Assembly: GCF_002899675.1 (NCBI RefSeq)
Contig: NZ_PKUU01000010.1
Location: 1-64,000, forward strand
Direction: 5' to 3'
From: Clostridium sp. chh4-2
GTDB taxonomy: Bacteria; Bacillota; Clostridia; Lachnospirales; Lachnospiraceae
Length of the DNA: 64,000 nucleotides
The position numbers were made by a program, and so were the translations under genes. Of the stretch, positions 33,932 to 42,200 are shown in pieces. Each line of letters starts with the position of its first letter. Within the stretch, counting starts at the first letter, position 1. Under the pieces are notes generated by a model, which saw only the letters and a program-made list of their open reading frames with translations, had not been told where the DNA came from and did no database searches.

Positions 33932-34174
33932 TTAGCCTACATGAAACGCAAGAGTGCGGGTAATAAGGCGCACTTGCAGCCTGTTACGCATTTCTTCGTC
34001 CACATAGGAGTAAGTATTGCCCGCGTCGTCTTTCAGCGTTCGGGTACAAAGTTTCGCTATGTAACCCTCGTAATGCTTCAAGATCGCGCACATGGCGTTT
34101 GTGTCGCCGTTTGCCGCTGCGGAAATGACAGGGAACGGCAACAGATTTTCAGATTTCCTAACGGTGTTCATCAT
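33932..34174 (-). CDS. Conjugative-transposon helix-turn-helix protein
   Basis: About 80 residues. LLPFPVISAAANGDTNAMCAILKHYEGYIAKLCTR (key positions 10-44) is the helix-turn-helix domain typical of Tn916-type small regulators (HTH_16/conjugative transposon family). ATG at 34174/34171 is preceded by GGAGGG. It overlaps the sigma gene end by 17 bases, giving a coupled pair as in Tn916-like elements. Confidence 0.82.
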   Translation of the reverse strand: MMNTVRKSENLLPFPVISAAANGDTNAMCAILKHYEGYIAKLCTRTLKDDAGNTYSYVDEEMRNRLQVRLITRTLAFHVG

Positions 34175-34595
34175 CTGCTTTTCCCTCCAAATACTGTTTG
34201 ATCTTCGCAAGCGCGGATTTCCTATGCCGGAAAACTGTCGTGCGTACAACATTCAGCAGTTCGCCAATTTCCGCGTCGCTCATATCCAAGAAGTAGGACA
34301 AGAGAACAATATCGCGTTTCCTTTCGGGCAAAGCGTTAAGGGCTTCGGCAAGCAGTTCATTTTTGACGAGTACATCAAAGCCGGACACTTGAAAACGGTA
34401 ATAATCGCTTTCGTATTCGTCCGTCGTGAAAAGCTGCGCGAGTTCGCTTTCGCTCAAATCCGAAAAAGGTACTTCGCGTGCTGCGCGTTTCGCAAGAGTG
34501 CGGCGGTGGCTTTTCGCTTCGCCAACCAAAGTTTTCTTTGCTAATGCGTCGTACTGATGTTGTATTCTTTCCTTGTCGGAAGAAGATAGCTCCAT
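34158..34595 (-). CDS. ICE sigma-70-like regulator
   Basis: About 145 residues, small sigma factor of the Tn916 orf7 type. Region 4 is visible: ALPERKRDIVLLSYFLDMSDAEIGELLNV followed by RHRKSALAKI. Region 2 is not obvious. The start at 34595 has AAGGAGG 8 bases upstream; a GTG at 34604 is in frame but too close. Probably controls excision or transfer genes with the HTH protein. Confidence 0.85.
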   Translation of the reverse strand: MELSSSDKERIQHQYDALAKKTLVGEAKSHRRTLAKRAAREVPFSDLSESELAQLFTTDEYESDYYRFQVSGFDVLVKNELLAEALNALPERKRDIVLLSYFLDMSDAEIGELLNVVRTTVFRHRKSALAKIKQYLEGKADDEHR

Positions 34596-34731
34596 AGAGT
34601 TCACCTCCTTCCCGCGTGGAGTAGAGGACGGGAGTTAAGGGCTTGTCCTCTCTGCCCCTTTCGCTCCGTACCCGTTCGGGAGATGGCTCTTGAGTGCGTT
34701 TTTCAGAAAAAAGTTGAAAAAAGCAAAATGC

Positions 34732-34759
34732 GCCCGTCCGCAAGACGCGGACGAGCGCA
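34732..34759 (-). terminator. Terminator between cargo and sigma gene
   Basis: GCGCTCGTCCGC / GCGGACGGGCGC stem with a 4-5 nt loop and, on the minus strand, a following ATTTTGCTTTTTT tail. Confidence 0.7.
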
Positions 34760-34994
34760 AAGGAAATGTAAGAAGTATTTAGATGTATTGACAGTTCATA
34801 CTCATAGCCGGAATATCCCGCTTGCGGAGCATAGCTTTTTTTGACCGCAAAGCATTAGGCGGGTTACAGTAAATAAAAATGGACACGGCGATACCTCCCC
34901 GATACCGCCGTATCCTTAAAAAAGGGCGACTTTAATACACTACCCGCAATCCATTCTATAATAGGGAACAGCGGCTTTTGCGCAATATTAAATA

Positions 34995-35041
34995 AAAAAG
35001 CCGATAACACATAGGTTTTTTGACCTAATGCGTTATCGGCT
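34995..35041 (-). terminator. Terminator of the Cfr/RlmN-like gene
   Basis: On the minus strand GCCGATAACGCATTAGG pairs with CCTATGTGTTATCGGC (one bulge) and is followed by a run of six T. It starts about 28 bases after the stop codon of the methyltransferase gene. Confidence 0.85.
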
Positions 35042-35068
35042 CTGCGTCTATGCGTCTGGCACTTTTAA

Positions 35069-36052
35069 TCATTTTTTTTTGAATTTATTATATGTGTTAG
35101 CTAACTGTCCACAAGCCGCGTTAATCTCTCTGCCATGAGAAACTCTCATAGTAACTTCAAGTCCTGCTTGCTCTAATTGATGTTTGAATGCAACTATTTC
35201 CCGTTTCTGTGGTGCTTTAATTCTTGAATTGCTTGTTGGGTTGTATTGTAACACGTTAATCATAACTTTTTTGCCCCGAAACCATTTTGCAAGTTGTCTT
35301 ACATCTGAGGGCCGGTCATTTATACCCGGTAAAAGCAAATACGCAAAGACAATTTTGCGATTATGCCTTTCAGAATAGGATAAGGCTTGCTTAACAACAT
35401 CTTCAATAGCATATATGCGCATGTGAGGAATAATACGATTTCTTGCAGATTGTGTTGCTGCGTGTAAAGATATTGTCAACTGAATTTTAAGATGTTCCTC
35501 GCGCAATTTTTTTAATTGATCGACCGGACCAACTGTTGATATGGTAATGCCGTCGGTTGGAAAGTTGAGCCCATATCTATCTCGGAGAATATGGATTGCT
35601 TTTATCAAGTTGTCATAATTGAATAAAGGCTCTCCCATACCCATAAAAACGATACGGTTTACTTTTCGACGCAACAATATAATCTGTTGTACGATTTCTG
35701 ACGATGTTAGATTACGAACAAAGCCATTTCGCCCGGACTCACAAAAAATACAACCAACAGGACAACCGACTTGTGTGCTCACGCAAACAGTTCCACCATC
35801 TCGCCGCTTGATAAAAACCGTTTCAATGTATTTGTTGTCTTTCAGTTCGTAAACATACTTTTCAGTATCACTGCTTTTGCAAATATTTTTTACCAACATT
35901 GATAGATTTTTTTTGCGTGGTAATTGCTTATATAATTCTTCATATAAGGCTTTTGCTTCATTCTCGCCAATAACTTCCGACATTTCTTTGTAAGTAAATC
36001 CGTATGGATCATTCCGTACTTCCGCAGGCGTATATTTAGGTAAACGTTTCAT
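35069..36052 (-). CDS. Cfr/RlmN-family radical SAM 23S rRNA methyltransferase
   Basis: 327 residues. Radical-SAM cluster cysteines are Cys97, Cys101, Cys104 in GCPVGCIFC. The two catalytic cysteines of the Cfr/RlmN mechanism are also present: Cys90 (7 before the first cluster Cys, as in both families) and Cys314 in INAACGQL. FMGMGEPLFN (136-145) and ISLHAA (194-199) are further family blocks. The N-terminal accessory domain is short. RlmN methylates A2503 of 23S rRNA at C2; Cfr methylates C8 and gives multidrug resistance. GEPL is RlmN-like, but location as AT-rich cargo in a conjugative element behind an attenuator points to resistance. Which carbon is modified cannot be decided here. It follows the KTR gene by 16 bases. 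Confidence 0.9.
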   Translation of the reverse strand: MKRLPKYTPAEVRNDPYGFTYKEMSEVIGENEAKALYEELYKQLPRKKNLSMLVKNICKSSDTEKYVYELKDNKYIETVFIKRRDGGTVCVSTQVGCPVGCIFCESGRNGFVRNLTSSEIVQQIILLRRKVNRIVFMGMGEPLFNYDNLIKAIHILRDRYGLNFPTDGITISTVGPVDQLKKLREEHLKIQLTISLHAATQSARNRIIPHMRIYAIEDVVKQALSYSERHNRKIVFAYLLLPGINDRPSDVRQLAKWFRGKKVMINVLQYNPTSNSRIKAPQKREIVAFKHQLEQAGLEVTMRVSHGREINAACGQLANTYNKFKKK

Positions 36053-36068
36053 TTTTATATCCTTTCTT

Positions 36069-36254
36069 CTAAATAATAAAAGTTTGTTTTTCTGTATTTT
36101 TGATTACAATCTCTAATTTTTCTACATCAATGATATGCGTCAATTTGCATTTAGGGCAGAAAAGAGGAAAATCTTTTAATACAGTATTATGAAATACTTG
36201 AACTCTCGTCTTTCCGTTACAAATCGGACATTTTATCCAATATTTTTTAAGCAT
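36069..36254 (-). CDS. Cysteine-rich KTR domain protein
   Basis: 61 residues with CPICNGKTRVQVF and FCPKCK, a two-CxxC zinc-ribbon-like domain of the small KTR family often found next to resistance genes on Gram-positive elements. No enzymatic motif. First gene behind the attenuator and co-transcribed with the Cfr/RlmN-like gene. Whether it has a function, for example RNA binding, or only accompanies resistance cassettes is unknown. Its ribosome site (GGACGAG) is weak. Confidence 0.82.
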   Translation of the reverse strand: MLKKYWIKCPICNGKTRVQVFHNTVLKDFPLFCPKCKLTHIIDVEKLEIVIKNTEKQTFII

Positions 36255-36285
36255 TATATTTCACTCGTCCTTTTTACACAAAAAA

Positions 36286-36322
36286 ATGCAGGTCAATCCT
36301 CAACATGAGCATTGACCTGCAT
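36286..36322 (-). terminator. Attenuator terminator 2 (leader of the cargo operon)
   Basis: On the minus strand ATGCAGGTCAAT and ATTGACCTGCAT form a perfect 12-bp stem with a 13-nt loop and six T (36280-36285). It lies 26 bases upstream of the KTR start, downstream of the promoter and leader peptide. Confidence 0.88.
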
Positions 36323-36346
36323 TTATAATGCACAGAGCAGTACAAC

Positions 36347-36402
36347 AAAACTAAGGCATAGCTTACACTATGTCTATACTATATCTATACGTCGTTAGTT
36401 TT
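36347..36402 (-). promoter_or_regulatory. Possible antiterminator arm pair in the leader
   Basis: AAAACTAA and TTAGTTTT (8 bp) lie 40 bases apart between the two leader terminators, and internal CTATA/TATAG repeats allow alternative folds. Their role as antiterminator is inferred from position. Confidence 0.45.
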
Positions 36403-36429
36403 TTGTATAGCATCCGCAAAATAAGCATG

Positions 36430-36455
36430 ACAAAAAAGCCCATGTTGAAAATGGG
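36430..36455 (-). terminator. Attenuator terminator 1 (leader of the cargo operon)
   Basis: On the minus strand CCCAT and ATGGG enclose a short loop and are followed by CTTTTTTG. A wider stem (AAGCAT...ATGCTT, 36423-36477) surrounds it and includes the leader-peptide stop codon, so ribosome position on the leader can decide the fold. Confidence 0.75.
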
Positions 36456-36475
36456 AAAATCCTTTTTTTCAATGC

Positions 36476-36502
36476 TTATCTAATACGCATGCTATGCAAC
36501 AT
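36476..36502 (-). CDS. 8-residue leader peptide MLHSMRIR
   Basis: ATG at 36502 reads M-L-H-S-M-R-I-R-stop. AGGAGG lies 8 bases upstream, a consensus ribosome site on a very short frame. The stop overlaps the outer stem of terminator 1. Short leader peptides of this kind sense ribosome-targeting antibiotics by stalling, and so control attenuation of tet(M)-, erm- and cfr-type genes. That role is inferred here. Confidence 0.75.
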   Translation of the reverse strand: MLHSMRIR

Positions 36503-36530
36503 AAACGCCGCCTCCTTTTACATAAATTTT

Positions 36531-36559
36531 ATTTTATCAGAAAATCAGTCTACTGTCAA
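36531..36559 (-). promoter_or_regulatory. Promoter of the KTR-Cfr/RlmN-like operon
   Basis: On the minus strand TTGACA (36554-36559), 17 bases, TAAAAT (36531-36536). Near-consensus. The predicted leader is about 270 nt before the KTR start. Confidence 0.88.
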
Positions 36560-36652
36560 TACACAACAGGAAGTATTTAACCTAATGATATGAATTGTGT
36601 GGACATATCCAAAAAGAAAGGTGAACTGTAAAATGTAACAGGGTGAATGAAA

Positions 36653-37009
36653 ATGGCAAAAAGACCCGTACCATTGTACGACTTTAAGGCTTTCGGGGCA
36701 GCTATAAAAGCCGCGAGAAATGAATACGGCGAGAGCCGCAAAAAGGTAAGCGACGAGTTATATATTTCCCCGCGCTACCTTGCGAATATCGAGAACAAGG
36801 GACAACAGCCGAGTTTACAGGTATTCTATGACCTTGTAACCCGGTATCATATTTCGGTAGATCAATTTTTCTTCCCGAACAGCAATGCGGAGAAATCCAC
36901 CGGGCGGCGGCAGCTTGACGCGCTGCTGGACGGTATGAGCGATAAAGGCATACGGATTGTAACCGCAACAGCAAGGGAGATAACGGAAGTCGAAAAAGCA
37001 GAGGATTAA
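36653..37009 (+). CDS. XRE-family helix-turn-helix regulator
   Basis: About 118 residues. HTH at residues about 10-65: FGAAIKAARNEYGESRKKVSDELY, then ISPRYLANIENKGQQPSL. The start at 36653 is preferred because AGGGTGA (36640-36646) leaves 6 bases; ATG 36647 touches it. Probably the repressor of the mobilisation or transfer genes, as in related elements. It lies divergent from the cargo operon, back to back with its promoter. Confidence 0.9.
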   Translation: MAKRPVPLYDFKAFGAAIKAARNEYGESRKKVSDELYISPRYLANIENKGQQPSLQVFYDLVTRYHISVDQFFFPNSNAEKSTGRRQLDALLDGMSDKGIRIVTATAREITEVEKAED

Positions 37010-37096
37010 CCTCACAATATGAGAAATCGGGAGATTGCAGCGCATGGCGGCTGCAATCTTTTTTTGCGTCCAAAATCAAAGGAACGCGCAACAAAT

Positions 37097-37204
37097 ACCG
37101 CCTTTCGGTGGGGGTATGGAGTAGATAGCAAGCACAGCAAACGAGTACCCGTTTGCGGAAAATGCTTGTTGGGATAATCCCAAACCCTTATACCGAAAGG
37201 CGGT
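37097..37204 (+). promoter_or_regulatory. oriT-like / leader element, copy 1
   Basis: A structured non-coding element in front of mobC. Outer 13-bp perfect inverted repeat (accgcctttcggt 37097-37109; 37192-37204), inner stem GCAAACG...CGTTTGC, then TTGGGAtaaTCCCAA and CCCTTATA. The inner part is nearly identical to 42309-42408 on the other strand. Position beside mobC-relaxase suggests the origin of transfer; alternatively it is a shared promoter/operator, since TTGTTG-N16-TTATAC fits a weak -35/-10. Confidence 0.65.
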
Positions 37205-37210
37205 GCGGAA

Positions 37211-37540
37211 ATGGAAAACCGAAAGAGAAATATACAGATGAAGTTTTACGTTACGGAAGAAGAAAAGCGGCTGATCGACGAGAAGATGAAGCAGCTTCCC
37301 ATAAAGCAGTATGGGGCATACTTCCGTAAAATGGCGATAGACGGGTATATTCTTGTCGTTGACCGAAGCGACACAAAAGCATATATCCGGGAACTGCAAG
37401 CGGTGAGCCGGAACATCAACCAAATTGCAAAACGCGCCAATGCGACGGGGACGGTTTACAGGCAGGATATAGAGGACATTAAAAAGGCGGTGGACGAGAT
37501 ATGGCGGTTACAAAGACGCACCCTATTAAATCAACCTTAA
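37211..37540 (+). CDS. MobC-like relaxosome accessory protein
   Basis: 109 residues, plasmid mobilisation MobC family. N-terminal ribbon-helix-helix (RNIQMKFYVTEEEKRLIDEKM), then a helical part with AVSRNINQIAKRANATG, the conserved MobC block. It binds oriT and helps the relaxase nick. The last 40 bases overlap the relaxase gene. Confidence 0.93.
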   Translation: MENRKRNIQMKFYVTEEEKRLIDEKMKQLPIKQYGAYFRKMAIDGYILVVDRSDTKAYIRELQAVSRNINQIAKRANATGTVYRQDIEDIKKAVDEIWRLQRRTLLNQP

Positions 37541-38835
37541 AGGCTGCGATAGACTATATCTTAAATCCCGAAAAGACAGACGGGAAGCTGCTTGCGTCCT
37601 CTTTCGGCTGCGGGCTGGAAACCGCCGATATTGAGTTTGCATGGACGCGGGAAGCTGCCGGAGATCGCGGCACACATTTAGGGCGGCACTTGATACAATC
37701 CTTTGCGGTGGGAGAAACCACACCGGAAGAAGCGCACAAAATCGGCATGGAACTTGCCGGGGCGGTATTAGGCGGCAAGTATGAGTTTGTTTTGACAACT
37801 CACGTCGATAAAGACCATCTGCATAATCACTTGATTTTCAACGCGGTTAGCTTCGTTGACTACAAAAAGTACCATTCCAACAAGCAAAGCTATCACTTTA
37901 TCCGGCGCACCAGCGACAGGATATGTAAAGAGCATGGGCTATCCGTCGTCGTACCGGGACAGGACAAGGGAAAAAGCTATGCAGAATACACCGCCGAAAA
38001 GCAAGGGACAAGCTACAAAGCAAAGCTGAAAACGGCGATAGATACTCTCATTCCCCAAGTGAAAGATTTTGACGAACTGCTGCGCCGCTTGCAGGAAATG
38101 GGGTATGAAATCAAACAGGGCAAATACATTTCCTTTCGCGCTGCCGGACAGGAACGGTTTACCCGCACAAAGACGCTCGGCGCGGCCTATACGGAAGAAG
38201 CGATAAAGGAGCGTATCAAGGGCGTGTATGTTGCCAAAACAAAAACGCTGCGGGAAGATAAGAAAATCCGGCTTGTCGTCGATCTTGAAAACAGTATCAA
38301 AGCCCAACAGTCGGCGGGCTATGAACGGTGGGCAAAAATCCATAATCTGAAACAGGCTGCTAAAAGCATGAACTTCCTAACCGAAAACAAGATTGAGTAT
38401 TATAGCGAACTTGAAAGCAAGATAGCCGATATTATGACCGCTCATGACGCGGCGGCAAAGGCGGTTAAGGAAGTGGAACAGCGTATGTCTGATTTGTCGC
38501 TGCTTATCAAGCACACCACCACATACCGACAGTTAAAACCGATTTACGATGAATACCGAAAATCGCCGGACAAGGAAAAGTATCTGCGGGGGCATGAAAG
38601 CGAAATTATCCTGTTTGAAGCTGCGGCAAGGGCATTAAAGGAAATGCAGATAAAGAAGCTGCCCGATCTCGCCGCGCTGCGCAAGGAGTATAGAAGCTTA
38701 AACGACAGGAAAACCAAATTGTATGAAGATTATCGGCAAGCCAAGAAGCAAATGCAGGAATACGGCGTTGTCAAAAAGAACGTCGATAGTATTCTTTACC
38801 CGTCCCAAAGCAGGGCGCGGGAGCAGGAGCGATAA
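37501..38835 (+). CDS. Relaxase (MobA/VirD2 family, MOBP type)
   Basis: 444 residues. N-terminal relaxase domain: nicking Tyr19 in IDYILNPEKT and the metal motif HVDKDHLHNH (101-110), followed by FNAVSF. The C-terminal 200 residues are helical and charged. It nicks oriT and pilots the single strand through the VirD4/VirB channel encoded later. Overlaps mobC by 40 bases. A terminator follows at 38985. Confidence 0.95.
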   Translation: MAVTKTHPIKSTLKAAIDYILNPEKTDGKLLASSFGCGLETADIEFAWTREAAGDRGTHLGRHLIQSFAVGETTPEEAHKIGMELAGAVLGGKYEFVLTTHVDKDHLHNHLIFNAVSFVDYKKYHSNKQSYHFIRRTSDRICKEHGLSVVVPGQDKGKSYAEYTAEKQGTSYKAKLKTAIDTLIPQVKDFDELLRRLQEMGYEIKQGKYISFRAAGQERFTRTKTLGAAYTEEAIKERIKGVYVAKTKTLREDKKIRLVVDLENSIKAQQSAGYERWAKIHNLKQAAKSMNFLTENKIEYYSELESKIADIMTAHDAAAKAVKEVEQRMSDLSLLIKHTTTYRQLKPIYDEYRKSPDKEKYLRGHESEIILFEAAARALKEMQIKKLPDLAALRKEYRSLNDRKTKLYEDYRQAKKQMQEYGVVKKNVDSILYPSQSRAREQER

Positions 38836-38984
38836 GGCGCAAAACATGGGGTGGCAAGTGGAATGTTAAGGGCTGAAAACGCCTGTGTTTCTGCGGCTTC
38901 CAGCGCATGAAAACGACATAGACGATAAAGTATATTCAAACCCGCAAAAACGGCTTTCTAATTGTCCACGCAAGGACAAAAAAA

Positions 38985-39029
38985 GAACAGGGGCGCGGTG
39001 CCGGAAATCGGCAACCGCGCCCCTGTTCT
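38985..39029. terminator. Bidirectional terminator between relaxase and TTRAP genes
   Basis: AGAACAGGGGCGCGGT pairs with ACCGCGCCCCTGTTCT, with an inner GCCG/CGGC stem. It separates the convergent relaxase and minus-strand transfer genes. Confidence 0.8.
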
Positions 39030-39036
39030 CTATGGG

Positions 39037-39246
39037 CTATTCCTCGTCGGTCAAGATAAACTCCCTTTCGGAAAACTCGCTGTCCGTCATGGCTTGCAGC
39101 TTGTTCACCGCTGCGGCGGCAAGCTGGCGCATATCCTCGTCCATGTAGGGCATGGCGGCAAGGATATTTTCAAGCGTTGTTTCCCGGCTGTCCTCGGCGT
39201 AGATCGCAACAATGTTTTCTTCCTCAATGGTAAAGCGGGTATTCAT
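39037..39246 (-). CDS. Transposon-transfer assisting family protein (TTRAP-like)
   Basis: 69 residues, acidic. FTIEEENIVAIYAEDSRETT, then AAAVNKLQAMTDSEFSE, matches the small TTRAP family of Tn1549/Tn4451-like elements (F-T-x-E-E-E-N-L...K-L-x-x-M-S-D-x-E-F). Role in transfer is only known by association. Four bases downstream of the antirestriction fusion gene. Confidence 0.75.
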   Translation of the reverse strand: MNTRFTIEEENIVAIYAEDSRETTLENILAAMPYMDEDMRQLAAAAVNKLQAMTDSEFSEREFILTDEE

Positions 39247-39250
39247 GCTA

Positions 39251-42200
39251 TCAAACCTCCAAATCCTTTTTATGCTCTTTCTGTTTATCTTTCGGCTGCT
39301 GCGCCGCCTGTTTCTTGTATTCGTCCAGCTTCTTCAAAATGGACGGTTTTTTCTGCGGCTGTTCCCGTTTCTCGGCTTTTACCGCTTTTGCAAGGTCGGT
39401 AACGGAAATCGCTTCCCCCGCCTTTGCCCGCTGCTCAAAATCTGCAACGGTGGGCGTTTGCGGCGTATTGTTGATAAGCCCGTCAAAATTGTTGTCGTTC
39501 TGCTCTATGGTGTCCTCGACGTGCTTTAAGGGATTATCCCGCTGCGGCTGCTCGGCGGCTATGGCATAAGCCTGTGTGCCATTCCCCATAATGAGATACT
39601 TCCCGTCCTCCGACGCATGGTGAAAACCAAAGCCCGCCGCTTCGATCTGTTCGCGGGTCATATCGGTAATATGAAAATTGCCCCTCGGCGTTCTAACGGT
39701 TTCACCCGTCATAAGGCTGTCGGGGGTCGCTTCCGGCTGCTGCTTTTCAAGCTGCCCGTCCTTGTAGGAATAGCCTTGCGCCGCGATTGCTTCAAGGGTC
39801 TTGCCTGTAACGTCGCCGTAAATCCGCTTGTCTGCGTCAACCAGCATTTGCAAGGTATCTTTTACAGTATCGGACAAGGCTTGCTGCTGTTCGGGCGGTA
39901 ACTTGTCAAATACGGGGGGCTGCTGCTCCTGCTCGGCTTGCCGCTGCTGCTGCAACTCGGTAAAATGCCCCTCAATCTCGGTAATGAGTTCCTTTGCGGT
40001 GGCCTGTATCGTTTCAAGGGACGCTTTTAGTTCGGTCATTTCCTTGCCGCTGCTCCAACCCGCCACATAGCCGAAAGAGTAATCGGACGTATTAAGGCCG
40101 AAATGCTGGCAGACGGTGTAAGCGACGCTTTCCGCTTCTACCTCGCGGGTATGGCGGTCAACGCGGTTTTGTTCCTCCGGCGGGGCGTTCAAGTCTACAT
40201 CGTGCAGCTTCGCATGGGCGATTTCGTGAATGGCGGTCTTTACCGCCTGTAACTCGCTTACACCCTCTTTAATGGCAATCCGCTTATCGGTTAAACTGAA
40301 ATACCCGTTTGCGCCGTTTGTGATCTGCTCAAATGCAATCGGGACGGGGGACGCTTTTTCAAGGGCGGCGAAAAAATCCTCGTATTGCTCCACATCGGCA
40401 AGCAGCGGTTTAACGGAAAGGTCGGGAAACTCCTTGCCCTCGGTCTGCGAAATATCAAAGACGGTTATAACCTTAAAGGCGGGGACGGTGATTTCCTTTT
40501 CTTCCTTAATCGCTTTTCCCTCGCGGTCAAGCATGGGCTTTCTCGTTTCGGGGTCGATTTTATCAACCAGCTTTTTCACCTTGTAGGGTGCGGGGGCAAA
40601 GATTTTAATGCCTTTCTCGCCTTTCTTTACATGGCGATCAAACTCCTTTTCCCATTGACGGAAGCCCATTACCAGATTGCCGCCCTGCATGGCAATCAAA
40701 ATCGTATTGTTCAGACTGTAATCATGGAACTTTGACATAGCGGTTAAAAACTCTTTGTAGCGGTCGCTGTCAAAAATCGCCTGTACGCCTTGCTCCAAAC
40801 GGGCGGTAATCTCCTTTACCTTTTCGGCGGGCTTTTCGGAAGTAAGGATAATGGGGACGACGGGGCGGGGCTGCTGCGGCTCTGCGGTTTGTACGGCTGC
40901 TTGCTGCGTTTCGGCTGCGTCCATATAGGCTTTGTCCTGTTCGCCGCGCTCCGGCTGCGGGTAACTCATAATCTTATATTCCTCCGGCACTTCGCGCCCC
41001 TCAAACTGCCGTTCCCACTCGTCGCCGCTTTCCACGATATAGCCGTATTCGGTAAACGCGCCTTTTTCCTGCGCGGCGGCATTTCTTCCGAAAGTAGTAA
41101 GGTCAATGCCGCCTTTCCATTCTTCGGGCATTTGTACCATGCCGGATTGATTTAAGTAATAGTCGCCCAAATCGCGGTAGGTATGTACTTCGGGGATATG
41201 GACGTAAAAATCCACGTTGTAGGTGAAGTCAATTACCTGTCCAATATTTGCAAGCCCGTTTTTCTGCTGCAAAGCTGCGTTTAGCTTGCCAACCTCGGCG
41301 GGGTCAAGCTGTTCCAGCCGCGCCGCAAGGAAATTGAGTTCGTCCACGTCGGCGGCGCATACCATTTCATAAGGCAAGGCAATATGTTTCTCCGGGTCGT
41401 CGGAATAGCCGCGAATGGAAAAATCCTGCGGGTTATCGGCGGTAATGCCGACGCTCTGCATAGCGCCCTGTAACTGCTCCTTTGTGGCGGGCATATCCAA
41501 CCAATAGCCGCTTGGGTCGCCCGCTTCAAAGCGGCTGCGGTTGCCTATCATAATAGAAAACTGTTCGCTCATGTGTTCACGCTCCTTTTCCTGCCCGGTA
41601 TTTTCGGGGATAGCTGCCGCCTGTTGCTGCTGCGGGGGTTCCTCGCCCTCTATGATGTAGTCCGGCATAAGCATACCGTTTACTTTGAAATACTCGGCGT
41701 ACTCCTGCGGGATAGGCGGGGAGATTTCCGTAAACAAGCGGTCATACGCTTTGATACGCCCATTCAGATACTTTTCCATAGCCGCCTTATCGGTGAAAAC
41801 TTTTCTGTCCTGTCCGGCGATCTTCGCTTGGGTTCTGCTTGGGCTGTTGGTTCGCACGCTCCATGTAAGCGTCCATGAATACGGGATAGATTTCTGCGCT
41901 TCTTGGTTGTAGCGGGTATTCTCGTAAATGTAGTAATTCATCTGATATACCCGGTTGCTGCGGGTATGGCGGTTATACTCGTTTTTCTGCCACTCGTTCG
42001 CGGTGTGCTGGACGTGCGGCGTTCTCACATATTCAAGTGCTTTATCCAGCAAAAGCGTTTTCCCCGCCTGTTCTTCCCATGCGGCGGCGCGTTCTTTAAG
42101 GTCGTCAAAAAACGTCTGTTCTGCCGCCGCGCTTTCGCTGCGCATGGAAAGTAGCTGCGCAATCGGCAAGGAAGCATAAGGGGCAATATCCCCGTCCTTT

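Larger units (their letters stand above)
34596..35068. other. Non-coding stretch between cargo island and sigma gene
   Basis: About 470 bases with no supported gene. It holds two minus-strand terminators (34732-34759 and 34995-35041), and an ACGGCG-type imperfect hairpin near 34890-34916. A TATTAT box (34955-34960, minus) with a poor -35 may drive the sigma gene. Confidence 0.45.

Noticed and set aside
35069..36052. Calling this gene plain rlmN
   Set aside because: Family motifs alone would allow it, but the mobile context and leader attenuator do not fit a housekeeping copy, so no gene symbol is given.
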